Positions 34,135 through 46,657 of a stretch of 64,000 nucleotides of DNA are shown one piece after another (the stretch's first letter is position 1; the number at the start of each line of letters is the position of its first letter). The translations under genes were made by a program, and so were the position numbers. The DNA comes from Triplophysa rosa (lineage: Eukaryota; Chordata; Actinopteri; Cypriniformes; Nemacheilidae): assembly GCF_024868665.1 (NCBI RefSeq), contig NC_079901.1, forward strand, positions 4,840,007-4,904,006, given 5' to 3'. The notes under the pieces are model-generated. The model was given only the letters and a program-made list of their open reading frames with translations. It made no database searches and was not told the origin of the DNA.

Positions 34135-37085
34135 TTTTGTGTGTATGTGGTAGATTTAATTATATACGCATGTAAGATAAAAAAAAAAGAACGCGAAAGT
34201 GCTTCAAGACCATCCTGCGAAGTGGTCTATAGTGGCAAAGATGTGCTTTTTTATCAGCAAGACTTGAAGCTATTAAAGTTAACGTTAACAAATATGATGT
34301 CAGAAAGACCAAACCATTATTATGTAAAATACCTCCAAACTTAGTTAAACCATGTTGTTTTATATTCAAATAAAAGGTACATTTGTCTAGATTTTTAATT
34401 TTATGTGACCTATTAAAAAAAATCAATATATTATTAGTAAGTAATAACTCATGGTGACACATATATTGCTTACAAATGACATAATGGGAAAAGTAATTTG
34501 ATTACAGTAAAGTGTTATCCTCCTCCCCTACAGTATCCATCAGTTATTTTAGATCATAGATTTAATCTTCCTTTCAGAAAAAAAAAACATTTCTCTTTTG
34601 TTCTAGAGCAGCAGAAATGGAGCACATGTTTCAGGTCAGGGGTCATTTGGGTTATGCATTGTTCAGCCCGGCTGGACCCGTGGCTTTATGAGTGACCCAC
34701 CCGCCCGATGATCCCCTCTATTAAACCCTCCTCAGCTGGACAACACAATCCCCCTCTCTTTTTCTTTTCTTGCAAACACTCGCAGAGAGAGAGCAGAGAG
34801 GGTGATATGAGGTCCGGCTGGAGGTCATGGTAGGGGTCAATGCTATTCAAAGGCAGGATCAGGACCTCGCAGCCGCCGGCCAATCAGAGGATGCTGTGCG
34901 CAGGAGATAACAGACAAACACAGATACACAAATGTGCACATGCACCTACAGTATAAGCAAATAGACGTATCCATGCATGTGAGTACGAAAAAGGAATGCA
35001 GGTATGAAGAGACATCACACACCCTAAGGCATGACGCAGCATGCCATGGCCAAGCATCTCTCTCTCTCTTTCCCAAGAATCTCTCTGTATACCCTTTTTT
35101 CTCTCCTTCACTGTCTCTGCACTATTACCGTCAGTACCTCACCCAAGAACCACACACACACTTTCAACCTGGTCCTGTATAGGGAGCTATTGGGACCTCC
35201 ACTGAACCTATTTCACAGATAACCTTTCCAGCTGCCACATCAGAATGATTTTCAATCAGGCTACACACCGGACAAAAGTCCCAGGACCCCAGAGCTGGCT
35301 CTCTTGAACATGCTGCTGTTTGCTCGGAAAGCACCTGTATCATTCCTCATTAAAAAAAAAAAGAAGGTGAAATGAGCAAAGGAATATCCCTCCGTGCACA
35401 CGGGATATGTTATTTGCACAGTTTGGCTCTCTGACAAACAGATAGCCGTGTCACCCCCCTCATCCACCCGCCCTGCATCTTAAAGCTGGTAATCTACTCC
35501 ACCTCATTTATCTGCATAGAGGAAATTTCTGTTTGAATACTGAAGCTCTGCGCTGTTTATTTCCAGCCTCAGAGTGACAGCGGTGTGTTGAGTGTGAGGT
35601 GTGTGTTCTCGCATGTGAGTGCAGGGAGGAGTGTGTGTGTGAAAGGCAATTCAACTCATCAGCCATCCATCACACTATTGACCTGCAGTGGAAGACATTG
35701 CTCTGACCCTTACATGCACACATACATACACATAGGTTCATTTTTTATAGGAATAACTGATCCATAATTTAAAATGCTGTCATTCTTGACTAACTCTTCC
35801 ATCATTCAACACCCATTTGATTTTCGTTCCTTTGTGGACAATAAAAAATGATGTTTAGCAAAATGACCAGGTTGTTTTTCCATACAAAGGTAATGGGTCT
35901 GGGAATGTAAAAAAAATGAGATTAAGAATAACCTATCATGAAAGTAGTCCATCTCATGAGCTATATTCCAAGTTATATGAAGTCACATGGTATATTTGTA
36001 ATAGACCGGAGCTTAAGATGTTATTTGCTGAAAATGTTCCTTTAGTGGTTCTCAAATTGTATTCTCTGTAGCACATTAAAAAAAATCTGTATTGCCTTCA
36101 GATACGAGATACATGAAAACCATTGCTGTTTGTTTTAACCTTTTAAAAATATACAATATGTAAATGAAATGGAAATTGGTGTTTTTTTAAGCTAAGAATT
36201 GTCCCTGCCCCCCTTCACAATTTTAGTTCTCAATAGCAAGAAACATTTTGTTTGGTCAATTATTTTGAAATTGTAAAACCATTTCTACTTCAGCCTTTCC
36301 CCAGCTGCTCCTGGTGCGATTGCAAATTGATGCACATTCATCTATGATCGAACCAAGAATCAAAACGCCAGTTTAAACGGATCCAAACATCGCTTCAAAG
36401 AAAACCTCTTCATGCACTGCTATATGTTGATGTGTGGGTGTGTTTTAGATGCTTTGTGGCCTCTTAGTAATGGGAGATTGACTCCTTACACTGCTTGCAG
36501 AGTCAGTGAACTCTGACCCAAGAGGTTGACTCATACACAGGCAGATAAAATTGGTTTCTAACGCTGACCAGGCCAGTCATCACAACCTCTCTCTGTAATG
36601 AGCTCACAGCAATTTCAGACATTTCCAAATACTGTGTTGTCTTTACAGTGAGTGTGTTTGACTGTGTGTGATAACTTTATTACATGGCGCAGATGTAGAA
36701 ATAGAGCAAAAAAAATCTCAAGATCTCAGTCATTCCAAACACACATGCAAGGTCAAGGACATTGAACACATTTGCTGAGTAGCTGTGAGGGTGTAGTGCG
36801 ATCGCCATTTATTTTTTGCACACGCACACACACTCACATACACGTATGTACGCACACACGCACACACAAGGGGTAATTAGCAGAGCTAGTCCACACAGCC
36901 ACGAGGCATCCCCTCTTTTAGAGGTTTGGTGGCCTTTTACTTGGTCAAAAGAAGAAATGGCTTCCTTCTCCTTCAAACAAAGGGGAACATCATTAAATGT
37001 GCTGCCGCCCACAGCCTGAGCCTGATCAATAATCTTGCAAACGGAAGGACTGTGGAGGAGAACGGCCAGGTTAGAGGTGCATTGC
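34135..37085. other. Non-coding interval with CA microsatellite
   Basis: A CA-rich microsatellite lies at 36819-36868. No gene or mobile-element boundary was identified. A stretch at about 34900-35250 is more complex in sequence but cannot be assigned. Confidence 0.5.
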
Positions 37086-37668
37086 TGTCATGAACGTGGG
37101 AGGAAGAACCCAATTGCAGGCAGCGGGGATGAAGGGGTTAACACGAGACTTTAATTATAAATAATAAACAAAACACAAAACAAGGACCCGCGATGGGGTA
37201 AAACAGCAACAAGAAAATAATTAACAAGCACAGAACGAAGACTGACTAAACACAAGACTGAATAAACACTTGACAAACTAAACTAAACACTTACTAAGAC
37301 GATGACACAGCAACAACAGGAACAGGAACAGGCAATAACAGCTAACGCAGGACGAGAACAAGGCAACTTAGACAGCACATAGCACACGCATACAGATACA
37401 ATGACCGAACACAGGACAAAGAAACAAGAGGGTATATATAGGTAAGACAAACAAGGGATAATGACACGGGGCAGGTGTGGGTAATTAAACACTCAGGGGA
37501 AGATGACAAGGAAACGAGAGGAATGGGGCCAATGACAAGACACTGGAGAGAACGTATATTATTGTCAAACGGACAACAATATGTTTCTCTCCACACATAA
37601 CCTAAGGACTCTGCCCCGATCCCACCACACGACTAGAATTCCATAAACAAGACGGTGGGACCGTGACA
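37086..37668 (-). mobile_element. 3' LTR (complete)
   Basis: 583 bp. On the minus strand it starts TGTCACGGTCCCACC and ends CCCACGTTCATGACA. It holds the TATATATA box (37434-37441) and the RNA-start-like GTTCGGTCATTG (complement of 37399-37410). The inverted repeat at the U3 start pairs 37654-37663 with 37617-37626 (one mismatch). U3 is nearly identical to 1406 onward; R-U5 differs by many substitutions and small indels. Confidence 0.9.
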
Positions 37669-37680
37669 GAGCCCCCCCCT
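37669..37680 (-). promoter_or_regulatory. Polypurine tract (plus-strand primer site)
   Basis: On the element's sense strand AGGGGGGGGCTC lies directly against the 3' LTR start TGTCAC. This is the position and composition expected for the RNase H-resistant primer of plus-strand DNA synthesis in LTR retroelements. It fixes the element's orientation as minus strand. Confidence 0.8.
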
Positions 37681-37989
37681 TAATGAACACCCCCAGGTGT
37701 TCACCAAGGGGTTGACAAAAAAGACATGACAGACTGGGAGACAGACAGGACAAGGCAAAACAAAAAACAAAATCAAGGGTAAACAGACAAGACAACAACA
37801 GGACTTGGGTGAGACATCAAAAATAACAAACATGGGAGGGGGGGAGGGACCAAACAAGGGCCCATAGGGGGCAGTCCATAGGGTGGGGAAAAGTCCCAGT
37901 CCCCGGCTGCACTCGAGGGCGCGGAGTCCTGGGGGACTTAGGGGGAGTCCTCGGGGGGACAGTCTTTGGCCCTGGCAGTTTCCCAGGGG

Positions 37990-38520
37990 CCGGCTGGAAC
38001 AGGGCTTGAGCGCCGGCTGGAAGGCCGGCTGGACAGGGCTTGACGCCGCTGGAAGGCCGGCTGGACAGGGCTTGACGCCGCTGGAAGGCCGGCTGGACAG
38101 GGCTTGACGCCGGCTGGAAGGCCGGCTGGACAGGGCTTGACGCCGGCTGGAAGGCCGGCTGGACAGGGCTTGACGCCGGCTGGAAGGCCGGCTGGACAGG
38201 GCTTGACGCCGGCTGGAAGGCCGGCTGGACAGGACTGGACGCCGGCTGGATCCCGGACTGGACGCCGGCTGGATCCCGGACTGGACGCCGGCTGGATCAC
38301 CGGACTGGACGCCGGCTGGATCACGGACTGGACGCCGGCGGCACCGGACTGGACGCCGGCCGGATCACCGGACTGGACGCCGGCCGCACCGACTGGACCG
38401 GCACGCACCGGACTGGACCCGGCTCGCACCGGACTGGACGCCGGCTGCACCGGACTGGAGCCGGCCGCACCGGACTGGCATGCTCGGCCGCACCGGACTG
38501 GATGCCGGCTGCACCGGCGT
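37990..38520 (-). repeat. GC-rich minisatellite core (33-bp then 24-bp units)
   Basis: From about 38000 to 38230 are seven or so 33-bp units with core CCGGCTGGAAGGCCGGCTGG on the plus strand. At least two units near 38046 and 38083 are one base short. From about 38230 to 38500 the unit becomes about 24 bp with core GGACTGGACGCCGGCTGGAT, then degenerates into CACCGGACTGG blocks. The element at 62570-62700 has the same core in the same sense relative to its LTR. A sense-strand frame (38636-37938, 232 codons) reads 11-residue repeats VKPCPAGLPAG, but the opposite strand is equally open, so coding is doubtful. Confidence 0.9.
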
Positions 38521-38874
38521 GGACGACTCCTCCGCTGCGCCTCTCCCTCCTTCTCCGCACCACGGATCCATAGCCAGACCTTGGCAATCCGTGGGGACCG
38601 GAGGGAGTTCCGCAGCGGAGGAATCAGCGACGTCATCCCCGGATCCCCCCCTCCCCTCGCTACCGGCGCCGCCAGAGTGAACGGGGACCGTGGAGCTCAA
38701 GCCGGAGGGTACTGAGTCCCCCCGGGTCAGCGGCAGCTCAGGTCGAGGCCCTCCGGCGTGATCGACCGCGAGGTGGAAGTCCCACGTGGAACCCCACCCC
38801 CGGGATGTCCCGGTTGCCACGAACCTAGACCATTGCCGCGAACCCTAGGGGACCCAGCAGCCTCAGCATCAAAA

Positions 38875-39146
38875 CAATGACCGAACACAGACAAAGAAAC
38901 AAGAGGGTATTTATAGAGAGTAAGACAAACAAGGGATAATGACACGGGGCAGGTGTGGGTAATTAAACACTCAGGGGAAGATGACAAGGAAACGAGAGGA
39001 ATGGGGCCAATGACAAGACACTGGAGAGAACGTATATTATTGTCAAACGGACAACAATATGTTTCTCTCCACACATAACCTAAGGACTCTGCCCCGATCC
39101 CACCACACGACTAGAATTCCATAAACAAGACGGTGGGACCGTGACA
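38875..39146 (-). mobile_element. Truncated 5' LTR: U3 plus the first ~12 nt of R
   Basis: 272 bp matching 37399-37668 almost base for base. It ends immediately after GTTCGGTCATTG, the expected start of the RNA. The R-U5 part (37086-37398 in the other LTR) and any primer-binding site are absent. The TATA region here reads TCTATAAATACC where the 3' LTR has CTATATATACC. The U3 promoter therefore faces straight into the tandem-repeat core. Confidence 0.85.
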
Positions 39147-39152
39147 CATTGC

Positions 39153-41940
39153 TGGGTTACATCAAGACCATGAAATAAAATTACAGCCAGCAGCACTGTG
39201 TGTTTTAAGATGAAGTGGAATGGTGGGATGTGATGAAATATGTTTGTGGTTCAGGGTGAAATAAAATATGTTTTAAAGAATTAATTTTGAAAATGTTTAC
39301 AGCACAAATTCTGGGTTGCTGTTCTGGTTGGTTTCTATACAGTTGCTGGTCAGTTTCTTCTTTTCGGCTCTATAACATTCTGGTCTCCAAATATGGCTCA
39401 AATCTCTTGTGCATCTATTGGAACTGTATACCTGTTTTACCTGCTGAAAATCACAGCACGCGTCCATTTAACCAGATGATTTGCTGTATCTTTCATGTCA
39501 GATGTGCAATGAGTTTAACACAGAATTTCAACACTTTTTAAGTTTTGTAACCCTACAGTAATATGTCCAATAGTAGTGGCAAAGCAAGCATAACAGGCCA
39601 GGCATTGAATTGAAGACTTATGCTGCCTCCCTCTGAAAAACTCTTAGTGTTGTCACATTAGCATCTATGATCAGTTTATTGAAGACAAATTGTATATAAT
39701 TGTGCATAAACAGCATCTTCTAATCATATTAATTTATGGATTCCACAACTGCTTGGCAGGCCGTCTTCAGCTAATTCGAAGCTGAAATGTTTTGACGAAA
39801 GATCAATGGGGTATGATTGCGTATGACCCACCGAGGGAAGGAGGGACAGAGTTTTAGATTAGCGCACGATTGATGTTAGCTTTAGCCGGGCTCCTCCACA
39901 GAACGAACCATTATCTTACATGTAACCCCTTGCAATTGAGTTTGCTCCAACTTAATCATGCCCCCCTTGGTCATGACCATGGGTTAATCTAATGGAGGGA
40001 CAGCACTTCAGGGCCACTGCGGGCATTTGGGGGCTTCAAGAGGCCTCCAGAAATGCTGCGTCCTGGCAGTTTGAATTTCCTTTAAAAGAAATCTGGTCGA
40101 GGATTTTCTGGACAGGCGTTGATGATACATGTTTACTGGACATTAACAGACAGAGAAATGTTCTGAAATTACTCGGGTGTTTTACACCAGCTCTGGACAT
40201 CTTGGCATCTGAATGGGATGTCAAAACAACCGTTTAACAACATTTGAATGGAACTCTACACTAAGTTATTAGCATAGTTATTCTTTCAAAAAAATTGACT
40301 CACCCACCTTGAGAAAAATAAATCCCATTGAAATGGATCTAGACAAAATAATGAAAAGGTAATTAAATGGATATGTAATATGCCTCAAACACTGTGAATA
40401 AGCAGAATTTTGGAATCAGCAGCTTCTGTTTCCATAAACTTTTACAAACAAGATGAATGAATGAACACAATGGTTGTCGCTCCAGTACCAAACAGATGCT
40501 TCCACATAGAACCGATCTATCCACTGACCTTTAAAGCTTTACATTTCATAATTTATGGGCTTGGGACACTACGTATCCGCACCTTCTTTCATTGTGTTAA
40601 TGCGGGCGTGTGGCTTGGCGGCTGACAGTGGCTAATTCCATTAGAGAGATGAGCCAGGGACTGACACTTCTGTGGGCTAATGAAGTGCAGGGATGTAGTG
40701 TCAGGCCTCCAAAGCCCTGCTGATAGTTTTCTGCTAAACTCAGATTTCTCTTTGCCTCATTAAAAGGCCTCAGAGTTTTATTAGAGCTGCATCTGTTAAA
40801 GTCTCTTTGAGTAATTGGCCCGATGCATTTCGAAGCCGTATCAGTTTTCCTGAACATTAATGGAAGAGAATCATCAGAAATTTTACCCATATCCTTGTCA
40901 CCTTACATCACACAAATACATTAGATTTTACATGAGATAACACAACAAATACTATTAAGATTGTGTAATATAAAACTACTATTCCTACAAGGCTTTGTGT
41001 GATCATGTAGATAGTACTGTATATAGCCTACTTCTTAAATTGGCTTTATAAAAATGCATTGCATCTACCCACATCACAACCCTTTGCACACAAAAATCTC
41101 TGATGTGAATTGCTAGAAATGACCTTAAATTTGATGGACAAAAATATAACAGACTACTTTCTGCTTGTTTAAAGAACGAAATGGCTATTTATTTTAGACA
41201 GAATGTGTTTCACAAGATTTTGTTGTACAACGTTGGTAGCTACAGCAGCCAAATCAAAATAATCTATCCCAACTAACAGTAAACATTTTCAGAAGTTTGG
41301 TTAACATTCTTTGAATTTTTTCTCAAAGTTATCCAAACATGACCCTGCTTTTGAAAAACAGCTACATTTTAAATTTGCGATTTAGTTTTTCGACATAAAA
41401 CCATCCCACATTGTCTAAAGTATGTTCTGTGAAAATATAAACTTAATATATTTAATATTGACTGATTAAACTCATGTCAAAGATTGAAATCGTTGTGAAA
41501 TTAATGGTTGAAATCAAACTTTGATGCTTATTATCTTATAATTACATTTTGAGACTTGGAATTCACAGGCAGGTTCACAATAGGTATATGGTATTAAAAT
41601 GTTATTCACACGTCATTAGTGGAACAAATATCAGCAAAATGTTCTTAGAACATATTGTTATTCAACTTCTATATCTCCCACATGTAAAAGGCATGTAAGA
41701 ATAGTACTTTGCAAATGGCTCTCGCATCCAGTATCATCAATTCTGACCTTTCCAAGTGAATCTTCTTAAAGTGGAGGTAACATGCTATTTCATGCATTCT
41801 GACTTCACTGTTAAACGTGCTGGCTTCTCAAGTTTAACATGGTCAACTTGTCTAAAAACGAGTTGAACATGTGACGTATTATTTCTGTGCTCTATTCTCT
41901 CCGCCAGGGTTCGTACAGGTTTTGGAAAGTTTTTTTCGAA
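39153..41940. other. Non-coding interval, candidate conserved regulatory DNA at 40597-40890
   Basis: No gene or repeat boundary was found. The part 40597-40890 has balanced composition and several homeodomain-like cores (TAATTG, ATTAAAAG, CATTAAT), which gives it the look of conserved non-coding DNA. This is an impression that needs alignment. Confidence 0.4.
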
Positions 41941-42214
41941 CATGGATTACATAACGGTAATAACGGCAAACACAGGGGCATTATGTAGGGAGACTAACAA
42001 AGGATAATTAACAAGGCACAGGTGTTGGGAATGAAACACTGATGGGAAGCTAAATGAGGAAACGAGAGGGGCGGGGCCAAAGACGGACCGGAGAGAGCGC
42101 ATGTTATATCAGAATCAACAATAACATGCCTCTCTCCACACAAAACATGAGGCTCTGTCATGATCCTGCCACTAGACCAAGAAAGACATGACATGATGTG
42201 GCAGAATCATGACA
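41941..42214 (-). mobile_element. 5' fragment of a sushi-like LTR
   Basis: On the minus strand it starts TGTCATGATTCTGCC at 42214. It carries the U3-start inverted repeat (42198-42214 with 42156-42172, 17 bp with one mismatch), the GGCCCCGCCCCTCTCG block and CAACACCTGTGCC. It breaks off after the TATA-like CTACATAATGCCCC. R-U5 is missing, and the inner boundary at about 41941-41970 is uncertain. Confidence 0.8.
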
Positions 42215-45200
42215 CATATCAACGCCAGGGTAAAATATGGCAGAAATAATAAAAGTATATTACTAAACACTAAATGTAAGAAGTAGGAAAAGTTTGCCAT
42301 TGCCGACACTCTGTCTAGCCTTCCGAAGGCTTCCAACACAATAAACAAGTTGTTTACCAAGAATGTCTATGTATGTGTGAAAGTGCCTTTTTGAAAGCAC
42401 ACAATCAATCCAATATATAAATGCATTCATCAAGTTCTGATAAGTTTGATGTTTATAGCGAGTCTAAAGGTCAAGTGAAGCTCAGGTGGCCACTCTGCAG
42501 CATATCTACTATTCCAGTCAGTTCGTTTAAGCTGAAACTTTTGAAAAGACAGTTTGAGGGATATCAGTTCTGTATGTTTTCCAGCCGGAGAGTCGCACCC
42601 CTGCGTGGGCCGTTTTGTTTAGAGCTCTTAAAGCTGTGTGGAACTGTGGCTGCAGGGCCCATTTAGCCTGTACCGAAGCACAATACCTGACCTTTAGCCA
42701 AGCGCCGTTACAGGGCAGCAGTATAGAGAACCCTGCGGTTCTGTCAGTCCGATAGAACCGCAGCGGGGTGGGAACCTGGAGCAGCAGGGAAACCATTGAA
42801 AGGGCACGAACCATCAATACAAGATAGGGCGTGGCCTAGAGATCATCCCTGTATGAAATATACTTGCCAATATTAGCTGAATGAACGTCGGTGCTTCACG
42901 CTATGACTGACACTTGACCGAAATGAAACTAGCAAAACAAACTGTGTGCTGTAGGTGTTAAACACGTACGTATTTATGTTTCAACTCTTTAAGAAGAAAA
43001 AGAGTGAAAGCCTCACAGAGAGAGTGAAAGTGGGAGAGATGGAGCGAGAAGACACCGGAAAGTACGATTGTGCTGCCGGGTTTGATCTTTTTGCAAGTAC
43101 ATTGATTCGGCAGACTCAGACTCTTTTGAAACCACAGGACTATTGACCCAGTGTGGCACTGATGGTACCGCACCCTGCTCCCCTCCCCACCGGGCCATTG
43201 CCGGACCATCGCTGAGAGACCACCGGACCACTGCGTGAACCCTTTCATGCCTCTCAGTAGTGGCCTGACCTTTAGCTGGACCTGAGGACCCCACTCATGC
43301 TATTCGTATAGACACACTGAGAAGACCATCCTATTATATTACCAGCATTCACACCTCAAACAGCAATCGCAGAGCTCTGGCCGAGCATAAACAGGTGATT
43401 CTGTGGTCTTTTGCTGCATTCCATTCAGTTAGGAAAGCTGTACCTTCCACCTTCTAAGTCAGATTTTGTGCAGACATCCACCGTTTTAACATTCTGTGAT
43501 GTAATGTATGATAAACAATGCATTGCTAGCATTTGTTTTTTCCGCATTTGCAAAAAATGTTTGCTAAACAATTGAATGGGATAAAATGGGAACAATAGGA
43601 TATACCTTTAAAAATTCTTAAACTAAAATTTGTTTAGCAACATTTTTATCGACACATTGGGAAAACCAAAAATGATGCTCTAATAATCTTACACTTAAAA
43701 ACAAATGCTAACTTTGTTTATCCTACACAGTTTTATAACATAAATGTTTTAATTATAAAAGACAAATTGTAAAAGAAAACCCAGCAACTGTTTACACGCA
43801 GATTGTATAGCTAAAACAATTTGGTTTTGGATTAACATTACAGAGACAACATCTGTGATTTTTCATTCTTATATTTGTTTTTATTTGATTTCTTTATGCA
43901 TCATCTTTCTCTACAGAAAACATTTCTACGTTAAGAAAGTTTGGGTTATCAAGTATACTTCATACGATCTAAAGGGGTCATTGTGATACAATGTATTTCA
44001 GCAAAAGAGAGTTTATACATCAGATTAGTCTGTTTTACACGACACATTAGGATAATCAATAGGTTGGCATATTATACTGAGTGGTGGTACCAGCTGTGTG
44101 CTGGACCCACTCCTCATTATCGCACAGGACGTCTCCCTCCAGGATGGTCTTGTACGCAGTGCATGTATCGATAAGTTTCATGGTTCTGGTCCTCCACTGG
44201 ACTGCCATCACCTTCATTGATCGCTCAGAGCCATGGAGAATCTGTGTGACCCAGCAGCGGGAAACAGACCTCCTCCAGAGCTCTGAACCCAGACTCTTTT
44301 AATTACTGCCCTCACCATTGCATCACCAGGAAGTTAATGGAGAGAGGCAAATGAAAAAACAAGAGGTGGAAAAATGGATAGAGAAGAGAGAAAAGTCATT
44401 GCCTCTTCAGAGAATCTTGTTAAAACAAAACCTTTGCTTTTTTTTTAAATGTGAAAGGCATATTCAAATTTTTAGGTCATAGGCACATTTCCACTGTACC
44501 AGTGTCTCAGACTATCTTTTGTGCATATTGCATCCTACATTTTGACAAGCTCTGTAAAACAAAAAAATACATACCTACTTTTAAGAGGTTTGAGTTGTAG
44601 GAAATTTGAATTATGGAAATATATATACAGTATATTTTTATGTTATATGTATTACCTGCCCTGCGTCTCTGCCTTGGTATCATCTCCAAGCTGGAATCAA
44701 CTCCAACTCTCCCCACAACTCCAATCAGGAAAAGTGGTATAGAGAATGGATGGATAGATATATTTTTATTTGGCACTTTTACTGTGAGAGAAAATGGTTC
44801 AGTGTGTTTGTTCTCTGATGAAAAGACCAGTTTAAACCAGCCTAAGGTAAAAGTCTTTGCTGGTTTTAGGTGAATTACCTCATCAATAGGTTTTGACACA
44901 CAGCTCACAGGCATTAATGCTATTTTTAATTGCAAATGTGGTAATTGCCCAAAGCAACTATTTCCAGTCATAAAAACACAGCCACAGTCCACAGTACTTA
45001 AACGGGGAAGGTCTGAAATTGCACAAAATCTTCTAACCTGTAAATAATGTGTATCAAATCAATAATAAAAATATTATTAAACACAGCTTTAATTCAAATC
45101 AGGCTAAAAGGTTACGCACATCACACTTAGACAGGCAGCTTCATTTAATTTCTGTCGGAACTATTTGTTAAACCCTAAACAATTGCATTGTTGTCAAGAT

Positions 45201-46657
45201 AATTTGTTTGTTTTTCAAATAAGAAGCTGGGAGGAAATATCTCACACATCATTTTTTCTATATTTTGAAACATAATTAATGGAAATTTTATTTTGTAATT
45301 GGATTATTATAAAATTCTGGAGCATTTGCTAAAGCTATGTAGCATCAGTTAAAATATTTCATTGCTGTTATGACGTATGGTCCAGGCTCAGTTTCAGTGG
45401 GTCTCTATAGCGCTGCAGTGATCTCATTCAGTCTTTATGGACTTCTGGAGGGACGGAGACATTAACGTTAGCACTCATTACGATAATTGATCTACGTTTA
45501 TGACCAGCATCTAATACACACGAATGCTGAGTAAACAACAACTTCATGACAGACCCAGACCCTTCGAAATGACATAAATCTACATACATGTGTAATATAT
45601 TACCTTTTGGTTCTTAGTAGTTGAGTAAAAAACACAATTTCACAAAATCGTACAAAAATGATTAATTAACAAGCAAAACTTGAGTTTTATCTTAAGCAGC
45701 TATAATCGTTGTGGGTGCTATACCTTGTTGTATAATGTAATCTATACAAATGTGTATGCAAGTATATTGCAGACAAGGGTCTTGTTTATGCGCATGCATA
45801 AAACAACCAGGTTTTAACTATTTGACAACGACACACTTGAGGCTATGAATGTAGTTTTACATTGATCAAATACACAACAGTGAACATTTTTGAAACAAAG
45901 CGCTCACTGCATCTGCGTTGGCAGTGATAGATCCATCTGCCATGGACATCGATGCTGAATGTTTGATGTGGGCAGTAATGTGTACATGACTGCATATTCA
46001 AATGATTGCTTGTTCAGTCACATGACCAACACCAGCCATTGCAATTGTATGATTATTATTGATTTGCTCCCTGGCTGTCAATCCCGGCTCGTGCTCAGAG
46101 AAAGAAAGCGAGAGGTGATGGACAGAAAGAGGATTGGACAGTAACCATGCGGCATAGAAGACTCATCTTCGAAATGAGCTGGGATGAGATGGTGCTGCTG
46201 GATAAGCATAATTGATGATTGTCTTAGCAGCAAAGGGATGAGAGCAGGAAGAAAAAAAGGAGATGAGGGATGCTGGGGGAAATGGGGGCAGGGGGGATTG
46301 GCTACAAGAAAATGAGAGAGAAAAATTCCTTTGTGGTCGTCATCCTCTGGGCACTACTGTGTACTTTATGTTGGAGATCATCTCCAAAATCCAGAAAAAC
46401 AAATATGCAGGACCTTTGGATTGAAATGTCAGCGCGCCACAGGCATTGATTTCCTTCTGAAGTGTCCGAGGCTGCTGGATATTCACCGTGCTGATGTAAG
46501 ACACCTTCTCCAGACATCTGCACGTGCACAAACACCTGATTATAGTCCACACATTCAACCTCCAAGCTTAGAGTTTTAGTGCAAGGTGCATTTAACCCCA
46601 CCTGTAGTATTTACTTGTAGCTAATTGCATAGAGCCTACTTTATAATACTACATATA
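42215..46657. other. Non-coding interval
   Basis: No gene or clear element. Stretches at 43000-43300 and 44080-44300 are GC-richer with overlapping open frames of 60-100 codons on both strands. None has a recognisable domain or paired splice-site logic, so none is called. Confidence 0.45.

Larger units (their letters stand above)
37086..39146 (-). mobile_element. Non-autonomous sushi-like LTR retrotransposon with tandem-repeat core
   Basis: A 2,061-bp minus-strand element bounded by TGTCA/TGACA and flanked by a perfect 6-bp duplication CATTGC (37080-37085 and 39147-39152). Order in sense direction: partial 5' LTR (39146-38875), leader and tandem-repeat core (38874-37681), polypurine tract (37680-37669), full 3' LTR (37668-37086). 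There is no gag, protease, reverse transcriptase or integrase, so it depended on an autonomous relative. The shared parts of the two LTRs are almost identical (a few differences near the TATA box), which suggests a fairly recent insertion. Confidence 0.9.

Noticed and set aside
38104..38715. Plus-strand frame of 203 codons over the minisatellite
   Set aside because: It is antisense to the element and open only because the repeat lacks stops; the sense strand is equally open.
42958..43294. Overlapping minus-strand frames of 90-100 codons
   Set aside because: Three frames are open at once, as in GC-richer non-coding DNA, and none shows a family motif.
44081..44302. Possible exon with open frames on the plus strand
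   Set aside because: No domain and no convincing splice signals; overlapping frames are equally open, so there is no evidence for coding.
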